A stretch of 14,213 bases of DNA, from NCBI GenBank assembly GCA_902464645.1, contig CABQKL010000053.1:1-14213 (forward strand). Reading direction: 5' to 3'. Source of the DNA: an uncultured Collinsella sp. GTDB lineage: Bacteria > Actinomycetota > Coriobacteriia > Coriobacteriales > Coriobacteriaceae. The notes under the pieces were generated by a model, which was not told the origin of the DNA, did no database searches, and saw nothing but the letters and a program-made list of their open reading frames with translations. The translations under genes and the position numbers were made by a program. Below, in pieces: positions 13,787 through 14,213 of this stretch (its first letter is position 1; each line of letters begins with the position of its first letter).

Positions 13787-13792
13787 GTTATA
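13787..13792 (-). promoter_or_regulatory. -10 box of the licT operon
   Basis: The minus strand has TATAAC, five of six to consensus, placing the transcript start near 13780, about 8 bases before RAT-like element A. No good -35 is seen 16-18 bases upstream in the GC-rich flank, so an activator or a weak promoter is possible. Confidence 0.45.
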
Positions 13793-13820
13793 GCGCTCTC
13801 CCCGCCCCGGGGACCATCGG

Positions 13821-13851
13821 GCTGGCGAACGGTAGATGTCGGCCCGCCAGC
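13821..13851 (-). other. hairpin downstream of the nucleoside hydrolase
   Basis: GCTGGCG (13821-13827) and CGCCAGC (13845-13851) form a 7-bp stem with a 17-base loop, 39 bases past the hydrolase stop. Without a T-run it is at best a weak 3' end signal. Confidence 0.3.
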
Positions 13852-13889
13852 GGCCACATCGAGCAGATGGGCGTGCTTCGATCCCGAGC

Positions 13890-14213
13890 CTAGCCTAGGA
13901 TGCGGGCCATGCGCGCCTTGAACTCGGACAGAAAGCGCGGGGCGTCCACGGTGAGTGCCACAAGCGCGCTCTTGTCGGGGTCGGACAGGCGATGCTCGTC
14001 GCAGATAGTGCGGCCGCGATACTCGCCGAGCAGGTCGACGCGCAAGTTGCAACCAAGTGCGCCCACGAGCGTGGGATCAATCGCCACGGCAACGGCAAGC
14101 GGATCGTGCAGCGCGCAGCCGCCCAGGTAAGGGGCGTTCATCTCGTACGAGCCAATGTAGTGCTCGACCATACTCGCAAATGCGCAGCCCGCCATGGTGC
14201 CCGAGCCCGTCCA
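13890..14213 (-). CDS. nucleoside hydrolase, C-terminal part (runs off the window)
   Basis: The frame is open to the right window edge, so only the last 107 codons are seen. The HDPLAVAVAIDPTLV stretch is the C-terminal signature of inosine/uridine-preferring nucleoside hydrolases, where His and Asp help bind ribose and calcium. The preceding residues (about MVEHYIGSYE) and the following C-terminal domain fit that family. It should split ribonucleosides into base and ribose. An ATG at 14195 begins an internal frame but cannot be the real start, since the family is about 310 aa and the catalytic DTD motif lies upstream of the window. It is transcribed toward licT, with 249 bases between them. 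Confidence 0.85.
   Translation of the reverse strand, partial: WTGSGTMAGCAFASMVEHYIGSYEMNAPYLGGCALHDPLAVAVAIDPTLVGALGCNLRVDLLGEYRGRTICDEHRLSDPDKSALVALTVDAPRFLSEFKARMARILG

Overview
The window reads as a piece of a GC-rich gut actinobacterial chromosome, most likely Coriobacteriia close to Collinsella. That placement is inference from base composition, protein character (6-phospho-beta-glucosidases, split transketolase, LuxS, PTS with a BglG/LicT antiterminator) and repeat style; no rRNA or other marker is present. Every convincing gene lies on the minus strand, so transcription runs from high to low coordinates. The long plus-strand reading frames are shadows of these genes.

Right end, 13890-9717: after the C-terminal end of a nucleoside hydrolase comes a beta-glucoside module in the order licT-type antiterminator (12801-13640), PTS EIIBC permease (11282-12730), GH1 6-phospho-beta-glucosidase (9717-11135). 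The licT leader carries two RAT-like RNA antiterminator elements, and the second overlaps a strong intrinsic terminator, which is the classic autoregulated layout. A third RAT-like element straddles the licT stop codon. It leads into a leader with no visible terminator, where a 7-bp pairing could hide the permease Shine-Dalgarno sequence. A triple repeat able to form either of two hairpins sits between permease and glucosidase.

Middle, 9663-3357: a LacI-family regulator precedes a tightly packed set of an L-fucose/L-arabinose isomerase-family protein, transketolase N-terminal half, transketolase C-terminal half and, after 171 bases, a GlpK-like FGGY kinase. TAAAC/GTTTA half-sites cluster both at the regulator promoter and at the isomerase promoter, arguing for one regulon. 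An isomerase, a kinase and a two-subunit transketolase are the enzyme types of the non-oxidative D-apiose route (D-apiose to D-apulose to D-apulose 4-phosphate, then transketolase to xylulose 5-phosphate plus DHAP). I propose this, or a related unusual pentose pathway, for the operon. The kinase differs from true glycerol kinase at two glycerol-contact positions.

Left part, 3422-1: luxS with its own terminator, a DUF4867-type cupin-like protein, a gene-free stretch (1657-2002) holding a REP-like hairpin and a four-arm, evenly spaced inverted-repeat array, then a second GH1 6-phospho-beta-glucosidase without a linked permease. Complex inverted repeats built on GGGACGGGG lie between the kinase and luxS. 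Together the genes point to uptake and breakdown of plant-derived glycosides, with beta-glucosides and a pentose as likely substrates.
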